NCBI GenBank assembly: GCA_002694985.1
Contig: NZNS01000005.1
Span: forward strand, 62,001 to 126,000
Direction of reading: 5' to 3'
From: Parvibaculum sp.
Lineage (GTDB): Bacteria; Pseudomonadota; Alphaproteobacteria; Parvibaculales; Parvibaculaceae
Length of the DNA: 64,000 bases
Shown here: positions 60,888-64,000 of the stretch, in pieces
Layout of the letters: each line of letters starts with the position of its first letter
Position numbering within the stretch: position 1 is the stretch's first letter
Made by a program: the position numbers and the translations under genes
Notes under the pieces: generated by a model
Told to the model about the DNA's origin: nothing
Seen by the model: the letters and a program-made list of their open reading frames with translations, nothing else
The model's database searches: none

Positions 60888-61796
60888 TCAGCCCGCCACC
60901 ACCTGCGTCTTCCGTCCAAAGAAAATAGCAATGGCCTTTCGCCGGTCGCCCACGAGACGCCTCACCGTGTCGTAGGCCGGACGCAGCACGTCATAGGCCG
61001 CGACCTTCGCCCGGTCCCACAAGGGATGTTCGCCCGCATCTGCCTGCGGAAAGCCAAGCCTGCGCAAACCTGCATTCATATAAGAGAGCTTCACCAGGCG
61101 CTGCGAAGCCTCGGTGTGCCAGGTGATCGAGAAGGAAACGGAAACCTCGTTGCCGTTCTGCACCCAATGCGGCGCGAAGAGCGGCACGAAGATGCCTTCT
61201 CCCGGTTTGATATGCTGTTGCGTGGCCTTCGCCTCGAACGCGTCAGTATAGGGAAGATTGCGATGCTTGCCGGGAAAGAGTTCCATACCCTCGGCGCTCA
61301 CGACGCTCCGGTCGCTCGGATCGAAGAGCGACATGCGCTTCTCTCCGCGTATCTGAAGCAGGAAGTTCAGCTCCGGGTCCATGTGGAACGGTGTGACATT
61401 GCTGGGGGAAGTGACGAAAATAAAAGCTTGGCGCATCATCGCGGCGCCCATGAGCCCGCCGGTTTGCTCAGCCACCTGATCGAGACAGACATCGAGAAGT
61501 TCCTTGTATTCCGGGTCTGCCTCGACGTTCTTGATGACCATCCAGGATTTCGCCTCTTCGATACGGCGAACGGTTTCTTCCGGCGTCATTCCGTTGGAGG
61601 GTGTGAGCGAGGGATCCTGATTGGGCAAGACCGGACCGTTGAACTCCACCTGATCGGCGGGCAGCGATGCCGCGAGGCGCGCAAGCCGCTCAAGCCTGAA
61701 CAATGGATGATTGTCGAGCCGGTGCGACACTCGAAATGTCGAGCGCGGCATCTGTTCCGTGACGCACCCCGTTTCGATTTCAATCAGCTTGTTCAT
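60888..61796 (-). CDS. JmjC/cupin-8-like Fe(II) oxygenase
   Basis: The 302-residue protein has a cupin-8/JmjC-like double-stranded beta-helix: the HxD iron motif in TPFHMDPELNFLLQIRGEKR, then LFDPSD, and the distal His in FAPHWVQNGNEVSVSFSI. These residues predict a 2-oxoglutarate-dependent hydroxylase, but the substrate is unknown. The ATG at 61796 has AGGAG six bases upstream; a Met two codons earlier overlaps the ribosome site. It overlaps the acyltransferase stop by 17 bases. The location suggests modification of the polysaccharide, or of a protein linked to it. Confidence 0.82.
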   Translation of the reverse strand: MNKLIEIETGCVTEQMPRSTFRVSHRLDNHPLFRLERLARLAASLPADQVEFNGPVLPNQDPSLTPSNGMTPEETVRRIEEAKSWMVIKNVEADPEYKELLDVCLDQVAEQTGGLMGAAMMRQAFIFVTSPSNVTPFHMDPELNFLLQIRGEKRMSLFDPSDRSVVSAEGMELFPGKHRNLPYTDAFEAKATQQHIKPGEGIFVPLFAPHWVQNGNEVSVSFSITWHTEASQRLVKLSYMNAGLRRLGFPQADAGEHPLWDRAKVAAYDVLRPAYDTVRRLVGDRRKAIAIFFGRKTQVVAG

Positions 61797-63069
61797 TTCC
61801 ATCTCCTTGCAGACGGTCGTAGAGAAGGCGGAGCTTGGCGCGCGCAGCAGCTTCGGCGCGCTGGCCGAGGGCAATCCAGCCAGCAAGCGGCGTGCTGAAA
61901 GCATGGTCCGTGGTGACGAGCATGCTGCTCATGGTACGGCGTTCCGCCCAGATGTGGTCGATCATCGGATGACCGGGCACGGCGCAGGAATCGACCCAGT
62001 CGGTCTTCTCGTCGCCGAGGAAAGCGCCGATGGCTTTCAGCATCAAAAGCGTGCCGGGCGAATAACGTGAATAGCTTTCGTCGAAGGCGATCTTGAAGGT
62101 GAAAACGCCGCGTCCCGAGCGGAAGCTCGCAAGCATCGCGAGCGGCTTTCCATCCAGCGTGAGTTCCGTGCAATGCAGGGTACCGGCGCGATGCGCACCG
62201 CGGCATATCTCTTCGAAATAGGCGCGCTCATTCGCACGCGCCTTCATTGCCGTCCCGCGCCTGCCTTTCCAGCCCTGCGCTTCGAGCGCGAGGAAGCGGG
62301 CAACCCACTCGTCAAGATTCTCGCCGCCGTCATGGGTCGTGAAATCGAGCGTCCCCATTTCCGCCAGCCGGTTCCAGAGCCGGTTGAATTCCTTGCGCTT
62401 CTTCTTGCGGATATTCGCCGCGAGATAGGCCTCGCCATCGAGTTCGGAGCGAAGAAAGGCGCGTTGGTGGCGGTCCGTTTCACGGAACCTGATATCATCC
62501 GATGCCATCACTTCGCGCAGCGCCTTGTCGAAGGCGCCCTCCGCTTCAAAGAGCGGAAACTCGACAAGTGCCGCGCCCTGCATTTCCGCAAGGGCGAGGA
62601 ACCGGCGAACCGCCTGCTGCTCGTAACCGCCGCGCAGTAGCGGTGTACCGATATAGCTGTGGATATGTTGCCAGATATGCCAGACCGGAAAGGGCGAGCC
62701 ATAGAGCCCCCGCGAGACACGGTAAGGCATCAAGCCGATCAGAAGACGGTTGCCCGCACCATCGGCCTCGCTCCAGAGAAGCGCCACGCGAGCTTCATCT
62801 TTTTTCTGAAGATGCTCCATCGCGGATACGAGCGTCACGCTTTCAAACTGCACATTCCTGTCGGTCGCTGAAGCAGCGAGCGTGTCAATGTCCGAGCGGA
62901 ACGGCATGATCGCATCCGCGCTTTCGAGGATGACGACATCGGCACTTGGCGGCCGTCCATGCAGATAACGTGCGGCATGGCTCAGCACTTCAACCGTAAG
63001 TTCATTTTCGATGCGCGGGCGCTTCTTCATGAGCCCCTGCCCGAGCGGATATTGGCCAATGCCGGTCAT
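61780..63069 (-). CDS. CelD/FemAB-like GNAT acyltransferase
   Basis: The 429-residue protein resembles the CelD/BcsL family of GNAT acyltransferases often found in exopolysaccharide and cellulose loci. Seen: VEFPLFEAEGAFDKALREVM, then KKKRKEFNRLWNRLAEMG, and the GNAT-like core with GKPLAMLASFRSGRGVFTFK and AFDESYSRYSPGTLLMLKAI, ending with CAVPGHPMIDHIWAERRTM. It likely adds an acyl group to the polymer or a precursor. The start MTGIGQYPLGQG at 63069 overlaps the flippase stop by four bases (ATGA). The JmjC-like gene follows. Confidence 0.85.
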   Translation of the reverse strand: MTGIGQYPLGQGLMKKRPRIENELTVEVLSHAARYLHGRPPSADVVILESADAIMPFRSDIDTLAASATDRNVQFESVTLVSAMEHLQKKDEARVALLWSEADGAGNRLLIGLMPYRVSRGLYGSPFPVWHIWQHIHSYIGTPLLRGGYEQQAVRRFLALAEMQGAALVEFPLFEAEGAFDKALREVMASDDIRFRETDRHQRAFLRSELDGEAYLAANIRKKKRKEFNRLWNRLAEMGTLDFTTHDGGENLDEWVARFLALEAQGWKGRRGTAMKARANERAYFEEICRGAHRAGTLHCTELTLDGKPLAMLASFRSGRGVFTFKIAFDESYSRYSPGTLLMLKAIGAFLGDEKTDWVDSCAVPGHPMIDHIWAERRTMSSMLVTTDHAFSTPLAGWIALGQRAEAAARAKLRLLYDRLQGDGNEQAD

Positions 63070-64000
63070 GCAACCCTCGTGGCGGTAAGCTTGCGCCGGA
63101 TGGGCCCGGCAAGAACAAAGACAGTGATACCAAGGCGGCGGCGGACGATGACCGCGAGCCATAGCGTCGAGGTGACGATGGAGATGGCGGTCGCGATCGC
63201 TGCGCCCATGAGCCCGAAGGACGGAACCAGCAGGAAATTGAGTGCGATATTCGCAACCGCGGCGACGCCATAGGTCCAGCCGACAGCGTTCTGGTTGCCC
63301 GTCATGTTGAGGAGATATTCGGTGGACCCGGTCGCGGCGCGCGCAAGGAAACCCAGCATCAGAACGCAGAGCACAGGGTAGCCCGCATCGAAATTCGCAC
63401 CAAAGAGGCCCAGCGCGAAATTACCGCCGAGAAGAAGAACGACACCGGCTGCTACAGTCGGCCAGAAGATCCACTGGGTCGAACCCTGAACGAAAGCCTC
63501 CAGTTCTTCGCGCTTGCCCGCGCTGTGCAGCTCCGCGAATTTCGGTACGGCAAGCGCTGCGACCGAGAACTGGATAAAGGCCATGAGATTCGCGATGCGC
63601 GTAGCCGCGAAGTAGATGCCGACTTCGTCAGGCGCAACGAAATAGCCGAGCAGCACGATATCCGTATTGGTGAGAAGGAGGAAAAGCCCCTCGACCAGCA
63701 CCAGCGGCGCGGAGATCGCGACCCAGTGCTTCACATGATAGACGGGTTTTGCACCCGGTACCGCTCGCGTGACGCGGCGCGACAGCGCGAAGCGCTGCCC
63801 AAGCATGGTGACAAAGGTGGCAACGAGTGCGGCGAGCGTCACGTGAAAGCCCGTGGCGCTGCCCGTAAAGAAGATGATGCCGCCCGTTATGATCACAATA
63901 GCAAGCGGACGAACGATATAATTCGGGACATAGGCGAGATTGACCCAGCCGAAGGCGCGAGCCGCGCCCTCCTGCCAGTCCATCAGCGCAAAACCGGGCA
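63066..64000 (-). CDS. Polysaccharide flippase (MATE/Wzx-like), partial
   Basis: Only the C-terminal part of the gene is inside the window; the frame is open to 64000 with no stop, so the true start lies beyond. About 310 residues with about nine to ten helices are visible, for instance LAIVIITGGIIFFTG, APLVLVEGLFLLLTNTDIVL and TRIANLMAFIQFSVAALAV, a polysaccharide biosynthesis (Wzx/MATE) pattern in which LTNTDIVLLGYF is typical. Wzx proteins have 420-480 residues. It is coupled to the acyltransferase gene by an ATGA overlap. Confidence 0.85.
   Translation of the reverse strand, partial: PGFALMDWQEGAARAFGWVNLAYVPNYIVRPLAIVIITGGIIFFTGSATGFHVTLAALVATFVTMLGQRFALSRRVTRAVPGAKPVYHVKHWVAISAPLVLVEGLFLLLTNTDIVLLGYFVAPDEVGIYFAATRIANLMAFIQFSVAALAVPKFAELHSAGKREELEAFVQGSTQWIFWPTVAAGVVLLLGGNFALGLFGANFDAGYPVLCVLMLGFLARAATGSTEYLLNMTGNQNAVGWTYGVAAVANIALNFLLVPSFGLMGAAIATAISIVTSTLWLAVIVRRRLGITVFVLAGPIRRKLTATRVA

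Noticed and set aside
55301..64000. Possible genomic island for the polysaccharide genes next to tRNA-Cys
   Set aside because: No integrase, no repeat of the tRNA 3' end, and base composition looks like the rest of the window; the far side is not visible.

Overview
The window reads as a chromosomal segment of an alphaproteobacterium. Reasons: GC-rich codon use, a PopZ-type (DUF2497) gene between valS and a tolC-like gene, the unbroken order dgt-argS-SPOR-nagZ-scpA-scpB-tatA-tatB-tatC-serS-surE-pcm-nlpD, TrmFO as the tRNA U54 methylase, an alphaproteobacterial SOS box of the form GTTC-N7-GTTC and a GGAAC-N17-CGTT promoter of the EcfG general-stress type. Genus cannot be fixed from the sequence alone; a Parvibaculum/Hyphomicrobiales-like organism is only a guess. 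I see no prophage, insertion sequence, CRISPR array or rRNA operon.

Layout. Positions 1-4.7 kb hold a small membrane protein, a beta-carbonic anhydrase, a RodZ-like HTH/SH3 membrane protein, two tandem Rnk/GreA-C-like proteins, a DUF1993 protein and tRNA-Lys(TTT). From 4.8 to 12.5 kb, on the minus strand, run ssb, gyrA, coaD, two cyclophilins, queA and tgt (queuosine). uvrA (12.8-15.8 kb) diverges from ssb across a perfect SOS box and is followed by a Tat-exported PhoD phosphatase, two tandem amidases and trmFO.

From 22.4 to 27.5 kb, on the minus strand, yajC-secD-secF is followed by an Mth938/DUF498 protein (NDUFAF3-like), a PuuD-like membrane protein and a squalene/phytoene-synthase-fold protein without the catalytic aspartates (NDUFAF6-like). 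This suggests a link between membrane insertion and complex I assembly. A DUF815 AAA ATPase diverges from yajC. The long minus-strand run from 41.1 down to 28.5 kb links nucleotide sanitation, Arg and Ser charging, cell-wall recycling and division (nagZ, SPOR), condensin (scpAB), Tat export, and surE-pcm-nlpD. erpA and xth follow on the plus strand.

From 42.7 to 55.3 kb lie an MlrC-like M81 peptidase, a decayed EthD-like remnant beside a palindromic repeat, a Sel1 protein, ilvD, a zinc alcohol dehydrogenase, a small stress-promoter-driven membrane protein with an apparent ATC start, valS, popZ, a tolC-like gene, a PCMT-like methyltransferase and tRNA-Cys(GCA). The last 8.7 kb is an exopolysaccharide locus: O-antigen-ligase-like membrane protein, GT4 glycosyltransferase, Wza-like export lipoprotein, divergent Wzc-like tyrosine kinase/copolymerase, then a JmjC/cupin-8 protein, a CelD-like GNAT acyltransferase and a flippase that runs off the window.
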